A stretch of 64,000 bases of DNA from Chryseobacterium sp. KLBC 52. GTDB taxonomy: Bacteria > Bacteroidota > Bacteroidia > Flavobacteriales > Weeksellaceae. Below, in pieces: positions 1 through 8,837 of this stretch. The first letter of the stretch is position 1. Each line of letters starts with the position of its first letter. The stretch spans positions 239,769 through 303,768 of the forward strand of contig NZ_QDFZ01000004.1 of the NCBI RefSeq assembly GCF_003347605.1. The letters are read 5' to 3'. The translations under genes and the position numbers were made by a program. A model generated the notes under the pieces. That model saw only the letters and a program-made list of their open reading frames with translations, was not told the origin of the DNA and did not search any database.

Positions 1-87
1 CAGCGGGCACTTTATATTGCTGGAATAGGATTGAAAAGAAAAAAACAGATTGATCTTTTAAGAAAATCACATTCCATAGTGAAGTAA
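1..87 (+). CDS. C-terminal end of a gene cut by the window edge
   Basis: Frame 1 is open from the first base to a TAA at 85-87, giving 28 residues ending in DLLRKSHSIVK. The stretch is rich in lysine and arginine. It is too short to assign to a family, and the open frame could be chance, although AT-rich noncoding DNA here usually meets a stop sooner. Confidence 0.4.
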   Translation, partial: QRALYIAGIGLKRKKQIDLLRKSHSIVK

Positions 88-279
88 GCAGGCTGATCAG
101 CAAATTCTCAATCATATTATGAAATAATTGTTAATTTAAGGTGATTTATTGTGTCTTATTTGTTTTTGTTTTTAATTTATTGTGAAATAATTACACATAT
201 ATGGTTTTTGGAAACAAAAATTGATTAAATTTAATAAAACTAAAAAACTGAACCATCACCTCAAACTCAAACATTCATA

Positions 280-326
280 TTACACAAAAGTGTAATTGAT
301 TTGAAACTGTTTTCTGTTGAAATTTG
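280..326 (+). promoter_or_regulatory. Promoter with dyad TTACAC-N4-GTGTAA upstream of the response regulator
   Basis: A perfect inverted repeat TTACAC AAAA GTGTAA lies at 280-295. A -7-like box GAAATTTG (variant of TAnnTTTG) follows at 319-326, and TTTG at 299-302 could serve as the -33 element. The dyad ends 23 bases before the -7 box and 49 bases before the ATG. The same arrangement recurs before the gene at 3291, which suggests a shared regulator, most simply the LuxR-type protein encoded next. No binding data are available from sequence. Confidence 0.6.
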
Positions 327-344
327 CTTCAAACAAACAAAGTC

Positions 345-977
345 ATGAGCATTTCCATAGCCATAGTAGAAGATGAGAAAAACTACAACAATGCGTTGAA
401 GAAGGTCATCGATTATCAGAAGGATATGAAAGTGATTGCTCAGTTCTTTGATGGTAATGATGCCATAACAAATCTACCCGATATTTCTCCTGATGTTGTG
501 ATGATGGATATTCAATTACAGGATATGCTAGGAATCGAAATCATTGAAAAATTACGGAAAGAAATGCCCAATACACAGTTTATCATGTGTACCAGTTTTG
601 ATGATGATGAAAAGATTTTTAATTCGCTAAAAGCTGGTGCTATGGGATATCTGGTAAAAGGTGAAAGTATGGATAAAATTCTTTCTTCCATACGGGATGT
701 ATACAGTGGCGGTGCACCCATGAGTTTTTCTATTGCAAGGAAAGTACTCAGCCATTTTGAAAAAAAACTTCCGGAAATCAGAGGCTTCGATGAACTGACA
801 GAACGCGAAAAGGAAATCCTTGAACTTCTTTCGCAGGGACTTCTTTACAAAGAAATTGCGGATAAAAAATTCATTAGTATCGATACTGTTAAAAAACACG
901 TCGGAAATATCTACAGAAAACTCCACGTCAACAATAAAGTGGAAGCAGTTAATAAATTTAATCAATCAAAAAACTAA
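345..977 (+). CDS. NarL/LuxR-type response regulator
   Basis: A 210-residue cytoplasmic transcription factor with the two-domain NarL/FixJ layout. The receiver domain covers about residues 4-122, with the acidic pair D10-E11, the phosphoacceptor D55 (in VVMMDIQL), T83 and K105 (YLVKG). The LuxR-type helix-turn-helix covers about 148-206 (LTEREKEILELLSQG ... IDTVKKHVGNIYRKL). I start it at the ATG at 345; a TTG at 324 in frame would add seven residues but overlaps the -7 box. It is the first gene of a tight run ending with the sensor kinase at 2431, its probable partner. The dyad upstream of this gene and of 3291 is its likely binding site. Confidence 0.92.
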   Translation: MSISIAIVEDEKNYNNALKKVIDYQKDMKVIAQFFDGNDAITNLPDISPDVVMMDIQLQDMLGIEIIEKLRKEMPNTQFIMCTSFDDDEKIFNSLKAGAMGYLVKGESMDKILSSIRDVYSGGAPMSFSIARKVLSHFEKKLPEIRGFDELTEREKEILELLSQGLLYKEIADKKFISIDTVKKHVGNIYRKLHVNNKVEAVNKFNQSKN

Positions 978-981
978 AAAA

Positions 982-1812
982 ATGGAAAAAGAACTTTACG
1001 ATTTTAAATGTGCCCTGGAAGCAACCATCGTTGCTATGCAGAAAGCAGGAACAATTAGAGATTTCTATGAAATGACCGAGTTTACTGAACAGGAACAATG
1101 GATAAAGGATTATATTGTAAAAAATGGTGTGAAATTTTTTGTCACGCATCCTATTGGTGATGAAGAATTTCGGGTAAACAGTGGCGTATTCCAGCAACGG
1201 GTTCCCAACCTTGCACAGGAGTTATATGTCGACTTCCGTTTATTTGAAACCCTTGTCAGAGACCGTTTAAATGAAGGTTATACATTGATGAAAATCTCTT
1301 TCAGAGAAATTACAGACAGTAACATAAGTGAATATTCCAGAATACTGGGCGAAGAGAATCAAATGTTCTTAAAAAGTAAAAAAGAATATTTATATGCAAC
1401 GCTTTCCTTCCACGTTGAAACGGAGACAGAGGCTAAACCCGCCAAACATTATTTTATATTTAATTTGGATACTTATTATGAGATTAATGTTAATTCATTT
1501 GGGGACTTCAATAGAACTCGCGTAGGCCAAATTCTTATCAATGCATCAAGCGATGCATATGTCGCCGAATGTATACGTTATGATTTGATTCTCGTAAAAC
1601 AATACATCGATAGAATACACATGTATTTGGAGGGCTGTCTTAGAAAAAATGTTGTTAGACTTGATTTTATACCATGCATTGGAAGGAAAAAGACTATGAC
1701 TTTTGCGACTGGAAAAGAGTCACTATATCTTGCAACCATGCCTTCAGATAATAATAAACAATTGCTCAGTGCAGATTTTCCATATTATGATCAGGGAAGC
1801 CTAGAGCCATAA
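982..1812 (+). CDS. Unknown soluble protein in two-component operon
   Basis: A 276-residue protein with no signal peptide, no membrane segment and no domain I recognise. I start it at the ATG at 982, four bases after the response regulator stop; the frame is open further upstream, but only inside the regulator gene. It begins MEKELYDFKCALEATIV and has mixed charge, consistent with a cytosolic protein. Its place between regulator and membrane protein/kinase suggests it belongs to the same signalling unit, perhaps as a ligand-sensing or accessory component. That role is inference from position only. Confidence 0.75.
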   Translation: MEKELYDFKCALEATIVAMQKAGTIRDFYEMTEFTEQEQWIKDYIVKNGVKFFVTHPIGDEEFRVNSGVFQQRVPNLAQELYVDFRLFETLVRDRLNEGYTLMKISFREITDSNISEYSRILGEENQMFLKSKKEYLYATLSFHVETETEAKPAKHYFIFNLDTYYEINVNSFGDFNRTRVGQILINASSDAYVAECIRYDLILVKQYIDRIHMYLEGCLRKNVVRLDFIPCIGRKKTMTFATGKESLYLATMPSDNNKQLLSADFPYYDQGSLEP

Positions 1813-1813
1813 A

Positions 1814-2434
1814 ATGCTTATTACAGCCTACTATATTATTTCTTTTATGGTATTGATAAAAGGAATCATAGTTTTGAGAGGAAGCAAATTGTCCTCTCAA
1901 GACTATTTTTTGTTGTATTTAATCGTCAATTTTACTGTAGATTTTTTTTCAGAAATTAATCTTATTTCAACGAAATCAATTCAGTATAATTATCTGAATC
2001 TTTTCAATAGCTTTTATTTTATCATCTTTTATTTCAGGTACATTAAAAATAAGAAGATAGCGGTTGTAGTATCCATAGTAGTTGTAATAGCTATACTCCT
2101 GAATATTGAGCTTTTTTATGTTGATAAGTATAATCTGAATATTGCAATTACCTATTGTGTTATCAATATACTCCAGGTATTGTACTGGTGCAGTTATAAA
2201 TTAAACAATATCAGTGAATCGAAAATTACGGAAGATCCTGTCTTTTGGATTTCAACTTCAATACTTTTATGGAGTTGTTTTTTTCTTTTCAGAATTACTC
2301 CTATGTATCTGCTGGATGAAATTGATAAACCATTTCTAAAATTGTTGAAACAGATATTGAATATAATCAATATCGTATGCTGTGGCTTATTCTTTATTGC
2401 TTTACACAAATATAAATTGATGGATAGAAAATGA
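1814..2434 (+). CDS. Six-helix membrane protein, possible sensor partner of the kinase
   Basis: A 206-residue, very hydrophobic protein with about six predicted membrane helices and few charged residues, ending KYKLMDRK. It starts one base after the preceding stop and overlaps the kinase gene by four bases (ATGA), so translation of the two is probably coupled. The kinase has a single membrane helix and no input domain, so this protein could provide the membrane-embedded sensing function. I do not recognise the family. Confidence 0.75.
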   Translation: MLITAYYIISFMVLIKGIIVLRGSKLSSQDYFLLYLIVNFTVDFFSEINLISTKSIQYNYLNLFNSFYFIIFYFRYIKNKKIAVVVSIVVVIAILLNIELFYVDKYNLNIAITYCVINILQVLYWCSYKLNNISESKITEDPVFWISTSILLWSCFFLFRITPMYLLDEIDKPFLKLLKQILNIINIVCCGLFFIALHKYKLMDRK

Positions 2435-3219
2435 AGTCTTTACCTTCAGAAATAAAACTTATTTTTTTAATAGCATTACTCCTGGTTGTGCTTTTAGTTG
2501 CTTTTACTATTTTCATTGTACTAATGTACAACCGGAAACAGCTTTTATACCTTAAAGAACAACAACTCAAAGAATCCGAACATCAAAACCAGCTTCTTCA
2601 GAAAGAACTCGAGAAACAAAAAGTGCTGGAACAGGAACGGGAGCGTATTTCACACGATATGCATGATGATCTGGGAGCAGGAATTTCTGCATTGAAACTT
2701 CAGGCAGAATTTCTGAAACAGAAGGCTGGAGACGATGATCTGCTAAATGATATTGATGAACTTCTGAAAACTTCTGAAGAAATGAACATCTCCATGAGAG
2801 AAATGCTCTGGAGCCTGAATTCAGGAAATGACACCTTAGGAAGCTTTATCGAGTATGCTATCCTTTATACCGGAAACTTTTTGAAGAAAACAAGAATAAT
2901 GGTGTATTCAGAATGTGAAGGTATCATCGTAGAAACGCCTATCTCCACAGAAATGAGACGTAATCTTTTTCTCTGCTTAAAAGAAGCTGTCAATAACGTA
3001 TACAAACACAGTCAGGCGAATACGGTGAAACTTTCCTTCTCGCAGGAAGACAATAATTTCTCTATGAAAATCTCTGATAACGGAAACGGAATCCCCGATG
3101 GGCAGAAAGAAGGTAACGGCCTTAGAAATATGAAACGTAGAATGAACGAGTTATCCGGCGAATGTACAATTATACCCGAAACTCCGGGAACCTGTCTGGT
3201 GTTTAAAATAGCCCTATAA
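2431..3219 (+). CDS. Sensor histidine kinase (HisKA_3 type)
   Basis: A 262-residue kinase. One membrane helix (about 9-33) is followed by a Gln/Glu/Lys-rich coiled coil (about 36-72). The HisKA_3 dimerisation motif ERISHDMHDDLGAG has H78 as the likely phosphorylated histidine. An X-region LWSLNSGNDTLGSF and the ATPase domain follow, with N box EAVNNVYKH (about 185-193), G1 box DNGNGIPDG (about 216-224) and GNGLRNM. There is no extracellular or PAS/TPR sensor domain. It probably phosphorylates the NarL-type regulator at the start of the operon and may receive its signal from the overlapping membrane protein. Confidence 0.9.
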   Translation: MKSLPSEIKLIFLIALLLVVLLVAFTIFIVLMYNRKQLLYLKEQQLKESEHQNQLLQKELEKQKVLEQERERISHDMHDDLGAGISALKLQAEFLKQKAGDDDLLNDIDELLKTSEEMNISMREMLWSLNSGNDTLGSFIEYAILYTGNFLKKTRIMVYSECEGIIVETPISTEMRRNLFLCLKEAVNNVYKHSQANTVKLSFSQEDNNFSMKISDNGNGIPDGQKEGNGLRNMKRRMNELSGECTIIPETPGTCLVFKIAL

Positions 3220-3224
3220 ATAAA

Positions 3225-3271
3225 TTACCCTTTTGTGTAATTGACTGGTCCGTTTTTTAGAAGGAAATTTG
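3225..3271 (+). promoter_or_regulatory. Second promoter with the dyad, upstream of the unknown operon
   Basis: TTACCC TTTT GTGTAA at 3225-3240 is followed by TTGA, as at the first promoter, and by the same -7 box GAAATTTG at 3264-3271. The distance from dyad end to -7 box is 23 bases in both promoters and the distance to the ATG is 50 versus 49. One base of the left half-site differs (A to C). This identical geometry indicates co-regulation of 345-3219 and 3291-5364. Confidence 0.6.
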
Positions 3272-3290
3272 ATATATAAAATTAAAAGCC

Positions 3291-3620
3291 ATGAAAACTC
3301 TTATTAACGACAGTATTGGAGATTTGGAAGCTGCTTTGAAAAACAACACGGATCTTCAGGAGAAGTTCAAAACCAATCCGATAGAGGCTATTAAAAATGT
3401 AGAAATAAAAAACCCGAAAGATACAGACTATTGGATCTACAGAATTATTGTACTTATGCTCGGGTTGGCAGTTATTACCATTATAGCAGGGCTTATTCTC
3501 ATTGCTTACTGGAATGATGGTGCCGCTAAAGATAATCAGCTGGTCACTATTTTTGCGACCATTTCTTCAGGTGCAATAGGAGCCTTAGCCGGACTTTTAT
3601 CACCTACACCGAGAAAATAA
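3291..3620 (+). CDS. Small membrane protein with leader-like N-terminus
   Basis: A 109-residue protein of unknown function. Residues 1-45 are polar and helical; the stretch LQEKFKTNPIEAIKNV (22-37) resembles the leader helix of nitrile-hydratase-type peptide precursors, which is only a resemblance. Two hydrophobic segments follow (about 49-73 and 84-103), the second rich in small residues (SSGAIGALAGLL) as in glycine-zipper helices. It is the first gene behind the second dyad promoter and is followed by two further unknown genes on the same strand, so it is probably a target of the two-component system. Confidence 0.75.
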   Translation: MKTLINDSIGDLEAALKNNTDLQEKFKTNPIEAIKNVEIKNPKDTDYWIYRIIVLMLGLAVITIIAGLILIAYWNDGAAKDNQLVTIFATISSGAIGALAGLLSPTPRK

Positions 3621-3645
3621 TAAAAAACTTAAAAAACGAAATGTC

Positions 3646-4137
3646 ATGAAAGCTAAAAAAAATCAAACAGAAAAAATTTTAAAAGCTCAAAATCATCTAT
3701 TAAACTATAAAATTTTGGAAATGCAGATGATAAATAGTTCATTATTGGATGTTCTTGGGGGAGATAGTAGATATGTTGCTGGGAAGAACCTGGAATTACC
3801 AGATGATAATTCAGAAGTTACAGTGTCAATATATTTTGGAGGAGAAAATCAATTTGGTTCGGCAAGACTTAAAGTTTTAAGAACTAATAAACCTTCAATA
3901 TATATTGAAACATCGGAAGATGATATTGTAATTGGTACGTGTAAAGAATTGATTGGAAACGCTTTTGTTATAGGTGCCGAAATTACAGATTCAAATAGAG
4001 ATCCCGAAAATAATAATACTATTCTAAAAATAAAAATAAAACAGAATAACAAGATAATTTATCAAGATAGCCACACTATAGATGTAGGTAATGAAGGAGC
4101 TACAGCTACTTTTACATATAATATTACATTTTATTAA
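3646..4137 (+). CDS. Unknown protein, beta-rich C-terminal half
   Basis: A 163-residue protein. About 40 polar, lysine-rich N-terminal residues precede alternating hydrophobic/polar segments typical of a beta-sandwich (VTVSIYFGGENQFGSARL, ILKIKIKQNNKIIY, ATATFTYNITFY). There is no signal peptide or membrane helix. It lies 25 bases after 3291-3620 and 15 bases before the next gene, so all three are probably co-transcribed. I do not recognise the family. Confidence 0.65.
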   Translation: MKAKKNQTEKILKAQNHLLNYKILEMQMINSSLLDVLGGDSRYVAGKNLELPDDNSEVTVSIYFGGENQFGSARLKVLRTNKPSIYIETSEDDIVIGTCKELIGNAFVIGAEITDSNRDPENNNTILKIKIKQNNKIIYQDSHTIDVGNEGATATFTYNITFY

Positions 4138-4152
4138 CTTCAAATAAGGATC

Positions 4153-5364
4153 ATGAAAACAATACAATTACTAATATGTTGGATATGCATGTTGTGTTCT
4201 CATCTTTATTTTAGCCAAGAAAAGGATGAGATAGATTTAGATTTATTGCGTGCGCAAGCGTCGCCTGCTGCAAATTTATTGGGTATTGCAAATTCCGATA
4301 TTGAAAAACCTACTGATTTAAAAAGCGTAATGGTTTCTTTGAGGGAAGGAACCGGTAATTTTTCCGGTTTACCAACATCTTTTGCAATGGATATCGCTCC
4401 CTTTAAGTTAAATGGGAAATATCAAAATTTAATTGATAGCGCTAACTTTAGTGAAAAATTTAAACAGAGTTTTATTATATCTCTAGGTTTTAGAGGCATC
4501 GAAAAAGATGATGAGCTAAATATTGAAGATAAATCCAGGTTAGGTTTTGGAGCTAAGTTTTCTTTACTAAGAGGAAGGTTTGATGAAAACACGAGAAAAA
4601 TTTTAGGAGAGGTCTATCAATATCATATTGCACGCCAGAAGAGAATAGATCTTATAGAAAATGATAAACTAATAATAGAATATCACACTTCTAAAATGGA
4701 ACTGTTAAAAAAGAAAAAGGCTTTAAAAAATACAACAAGTAAAGAATATTTAGAACTTCAGGAAGCGATAGAAAGACTAGATCATCTTGAATTTCAGCGT
4801 ATTGATTTATTAACGAGAGAACACAATTTAGGACTTGCTGAATTGGATGATAAGATAAGAAAAGATGTTCAAGAAATTAAACTAGAGCGTTATGGGCCTT
4901 TTTTGGATATGTCAATGGGAACAGTTTTAGATTTCAGAAGTAATAAATTTAATAATTCACAAATAAGTAAAGTCGGAGTCTGGCTGACCGGGGGGTACAA
5001 TTGGGAGAAGCATCCATCAACATTTATTTTTATGGCTAGATATCTGTACAATCCAGATTCATCTTTAGCAAACCCATCACTGAAAAAAGAAAATTTACAC
5101 ACTTTAGATTTTGGATCACGACTGGTATTCAAAATATTTGAAGAAAAATTTCTTTTAAGTGGAGAATGTATTTATAGAAGTATACTTAATAAATCAGATT
5201 TTGAAGCTTCCTGGAAGTACCTTCTTAATTTTGAATATGAATTGACAAAAAACCAAAGATTAACATTCTCCTTCGGCAAGGATTTTAATGGAGATTATGA
5301 GAAGAAAGGGAATCTTATTGTAGCATTAAACCTATTAGTTGGGCTAGGTAAAATAAAACTATAA
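4153..5364 (+). CDS. Exported, probably outer-membrane protein of unknown function
   Basis: A 403-residue protein with a signal peptide (about residues 1-21). The mature N-terminus carries the motif ASPAANLLGIANSDIEKP, then FAMDIAPF. A long charged helical insert (about 150-245, many Lys/Glu/Leu) interrupts two blocks of alternating beta-type sequence, and the C-terminal block looks like outer-membrane strands (LLNFEYELTKNQRLTFSFGK, then NLIVALNLLVGLG). A barrel carrying an internal coiled-coil is my inference. Last gene of the operon that starts at 3291; a terminator follows at 5414. Confidence 0.7.
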   Translation: MKTIQLLICWICMLCSHLYFSQEKDEIDLDLLRAQASPAANLLGIANSDIEKPTDLKSVMVSLREGTGNFSGLPTSFAMDIAPFKLNGKYQNLIDSANFSEKFKQSFIISLGFRGIEKDDELNIEDKSRLGFGAKFSLLRGRFDENTRKILGEVYQYHIARQKRIDLIENDKLIIEYHTSKMELLKKKKALKNTTSKEYLELQEAIERLDHLEFQRIDLLTREHNLGLAELDDKIRKDVQEIKLERYGPFLDMSMGTVLDFRSNKFNNSQISKVGVWLTGGYNWEKHPSTFIFMARYLYNPDSSLANPSLKKENLHTLDFGSRLVFKIFEEKFLLSGECIYRSILNKSDFEASWKYLLNFEYELTKNQRLTFSFGKDFNGDYEKKGNLIVALNLLVGLGKIKL

Positions 5365-5413
5365 ATAAAGAGGTAAGCTACAACAAAAACTAATATTAAA
5401 TAATTTTTTTAAG

Positions 5414-5444
5414 CTCCAGCATTTTATAGTGTCTGGAGTTTTTT
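5414..5444 (+). terminator. Rho-independent terminator
   Basis: Stem CTCCAG (5414-5419) pairs with CTGGAG (5433-5438), with a 13-base loop and a run of six T. It closes the operon ending at 5364. The stem is short, so strength is uncertain. Confidence 0.55.
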
Positions 5445-5584
5445 CGTAAGATTGTTTTACCATTTTAAAAACCTGGTTCTTCACAAAGAATTTGTCGTAT
5501 TATCATAATATAAATTAACTAAAATTTAACTCGGATTTATCTCAAAAAAATCCCGTGAAATACCCCTGAAAGTTAAATTTTGAT

Positions 5585-5592
5585 TAAATTTG
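5585..5592 (+). promoter_or_regulatory. -7 box TAAATTTG of the enolase promoter
   Basis: A perfect match to the Bacteroidota -7 consensus TAnnTTTG, 22 bases before the enolase ATG. I do not see a clear -33 TTTG at the usual distance. Confidence 0.5.
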
Positions 5593-5611
5593 TCTAAACT
5601 AAAAAAAATAA

Positions 5612-6907
<1,296 letters not shown>

Positions 6908-6925
6908 TTAATCGAATTTATAAAT

Positions 6926-6960
6926 AACGGCAAGCGAAATTTTTAGTTTGCCGTATTTTA
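6926..6960 (+). terminator. Hairpin between eno and gltA
   Basis: ACGGCAAGC (6926-6934) pairs with GTTTGCCGT (6945-6953), with one G-T pair and a 10-base loop, then ATTTTAT. The tract is short and contains an A, so it may attenuate rather than fully terminate. Confidence 0.5.
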
Positions 6961-6995
6961 TGGAAAGTGGTATATTTAAAAAAAATAAATAAATA

Positions 6996-8282
6996 ATGTC
7001 AGACAACAAAGTAATATTGAATTACGACGGTAATTCATATGAATATCCAATCGTGGATAGTACTATCGGAGACAGAGGGATTGATATTTCAAAATTAAGA
7101 GACCAGACAGGTTTGATCACTCTGGATTTAGGTTACAAAAATACAGGAGCTACCATTAGCGACATCACTTACTTAGACGGAGATAAAGGAGAATTATTCT
7201 ACAGAGGTTATCCAATCGAACAGATTGCTGAGAAATCTAACTTCACTGAAGTAATGTATCTTTTATTACATGGAGAATTACCTACTCAGGATCAGTTTAC
7301 TTCATTCGACAACAACATTAAAAAATATAACTTCATCGCAGACGAAATGAAAAAGATCATTGATGTTTTTCCTCGTTCTGCTCACCCTATGGGAGTTTTA
7401 TCTTCTATGACCTCTGCTTTGACAGCTTTCAACCCGAAAGCAGTGAACGTAAACTCTAAAGAAGAAATGGATCATGCTGCTGAGCTTATGATCGCTAAGT
7501 TCTCTCACCTTTGTGCCTGGACTTACAGAAAAACTCAAGGTTTACCATTAAACCACGGTGATAACAACCTGAACTACGTAGAGAACTTCTACAAAATGGC
7601 ATTCAGATTACCAAACGCTGATTTCGAAATCGATCCGGTAGTAGTAAATGCTCTAGATAAATTATTAATCCTTCACGCAGACCACGAACAAAACTGTTCT
7701 ACTTCTACAGTAAGAATGGTAGGTTCTGCTCACACAGGTCTTTTCGCTTCTATCTCTGCCGGAGTATCTGCACTTTGGGGACCACTTCACGGTGGTGCTA
7801 ATCAGGCTGTAATCGAAATGCTTGAATTGATCGAAAAAGATGGAGGTGACGTATCTAAATATGTTGCTAAAGCTAAAGATAAAGGGGATAGCTTCCGTCT
7901 AATGGGATTCGGACACAGAGTGTACAAAAACTTCGACCCAAGAGCGAAAATCATCAAGAAAGCTGCTGACGATATCCTTAAAGCATTAGGTATCCAGGAT
8001 AAAGCTCTTGACATTGCAATGCAGTTAGAAAGAGTAGCGCTGGAAGACGAGTACTTCGTAGAAAGAAAACTATATCCAAACGTAGACTTCTACTCAGGTA
8101 TCATCTACAGAGCATTAGGAATTCCTACAGAAATGTTTACTGTAATGTTTGCATTAGGAAGACTTCCAGGATGGATTTCTCAGTGGAAAGAAATGAGACT
8201 GAAAGGAGACCCGATCGGAAGACCAAGACAGGTTTACCAAGGTGCTCAGGAAAGAAACTACATCGATATCGCAAGCAGATAA
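6996..8282 (+). CDS. gltA: Citrate synthase
   Basis: A 428-residue type II citrate synthase that condenses oxaloacetate and acetyl-CoA at the entry of the TCA cycle in the cytosol. Length and the N-terminal beta-strand extension match the Gram-negative hexameric form. Catalytic motifs are present: NCSTSTVRMVGSAHTG, WGPLHGGANQAV with the catalytic His, MGFGHRVYKNFDPRA with the second His, and VDFYSGIIYRALGIP with the catalytic Asp. The ATG at 6996 fits the family start. A strong terminator follows at 8304. Confidence 0.98.
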   Translation: MSDNKVILNYDGNSYEYPIVDSTIGDRGIDISKLRDQTGLITLDLGYKNTGATISDITYLDGDKGELFYRGYPIEQIAEKSNFTEVMYLLLHGELPTQDQFTSFDNNIKKYNFIADEMKKIIDVFPRSAHPMGVLSSMTSALTAFNPKAVNVNSKEEMDHAAELMIAKFSHLCAWTYRKTQGLPLNHGDNNLNYVENFYKMAFRLPNADFEIDPVVVNALDKLLILHADHEQNCSTSTVRMVGSAHTGLFASISAGVSALWGPLHGGANQAVIEMLELIEKDGGDVSKYVAKAKDKGDSFRLMGFGHRVYKNFDPRAKIIKKAADDILKALGIQDKALDIAMQLERVALEDEYFVERKLYPNVDFYSGIIYRALGIPTEMFTVMFALGRLPGWISQWKEMRLKGDPIGRPRQVYQGAQERNYIDIASR

Positions 8283-8303
8283 TATTTGCTTATACCATAA
8301 AAG

Positions 8304-8331
8304 AATCCCAAAGTAAGCTTTGGGATTTTTT
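8304..8331 (+). terminator. Terminator of gltA
   Basis: AATCCCAAAG (8304-8313), four-base loop, CTTTGGGATT (8318-8327), then T residues to 8331. A 10-bp perfect stem 22 bases after the gltA stop. Confidence 0.85.
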
Positions 8332-8348
8332 ATTTATCATAGAATAAG

Positions 8349-8374
8349 AAAACCCGCTTAAAAAAGCAGGTTTT
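8349..8374 (-). terminator. Terminator of the minus-strand GG-leader peptide gene
   Basis: AAAACCCGCTT (8349-8359) and AAGCAGGTTTT (8364-8374) pair with a single C-A mismatch around a four-base loop. On the minus strand it lies nine bases past the peptide stop and ends in a T-rich tract. Confidence 0.6.
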
Positions 8375-8382
8375 CATTTTTA

Positions 8383-8547
8383 TTAAGGACATACACATCT
8401 ATCGCAAGTCCAGATATAACAGTTTCCTGCATCATCCCATTCGCAGCATCTTCTGCCAGTTGAAATTGGAGCGCCTCCCATTACAGATTTTTGTTGATCT
8501 CTTCCCAATTTTTGTGCGTTTTTCAGCACCGGATTGTTCTTGTTCAT
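8383..8547 (-). CDS. GG-leader cysteine-rich peptide (bacteriocin-like precursor)
   Basis: A 54-codon gene on the minus strand. The predicted leader of 25 residues ends LGRDQQKSVMGG, a double-glycine signal of the kind common in Chryseobacterium bacteriocin-like peptides and normally cut by a C39 peptidase/ABC exporter. The remaining 29 residues hold six cysteines, including GRRCCEWDD, GNCYIWTC and the terminal DRCVCP, plus two tryptophans. A terminator on the correct strand follows and an AT-rich promoter region with a palindrome precedes it. No exporter, peptidase or modification enzyme lies nearby. Whether the product is antimicrobial, a signal or something else cannot be told from sequence. 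Confidence 0.75.
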   Translation of the reverse strand: MNKNNPVLKNAQKLGRDQQKSVMGGAPISTGRRCCEWDDAGNCYIWTCDRCVCP

Positions 8548-8586
8548 AACTTTGATTTTTGGTGTTAATAGTTAAGTTTTATGATC

Positions 8587-8607
8587 TATAATTTCGCGAA
8601 AATTATA
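8587..8607. promoter_or_regulatory. Near-perfect palindrome upstream of the GG-leader gene
   Basis: TATAATTTCGCGAAAATTATA is a 21-base palindrome apart from one extra A. It lies 40 bases upstream of the peptide start on the minus strand, where a promoter or operator would be expected. It could be an operator or a promoter element shared with the divergent gene at 8838. Confidence 0.35.
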
Positions 8608-8810
8608 TCACTAATATAGGAAATTAAATAATATAATTATCTGTTTTTTTGTTCTTATGTAGATGGAAAATAGTAAGTTGTAGATGTTTTTGGGACTATT
8701 CACTGCAGTTGGCCGGCCAGACAAGGAAATTTTGTTGAAGGGTGCTGATTTTAGAAATCAAATTTCACACATAAAATAATCGAAAAGTTTTACAGGTAGA
8801 GACCTTTACT

Positions 8811-8818
8811 TATATTTG
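8811..8818 (+). promoter_or_regulatory. -7 box TATATTTG of the arginine/polyamine operon
   Basis: A perfect TAnnTTTG match 20 bases before the ATG at 8838. A short inverted repeat AGGT-AGAG-ACCT lies just upstream (about 8794-8805). This probably drives 8838 onwards, possibly as far as 17637. Confidence 0.5.
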
Positions 8819-8837
8819 TAGTATTGCATAAATCTTT

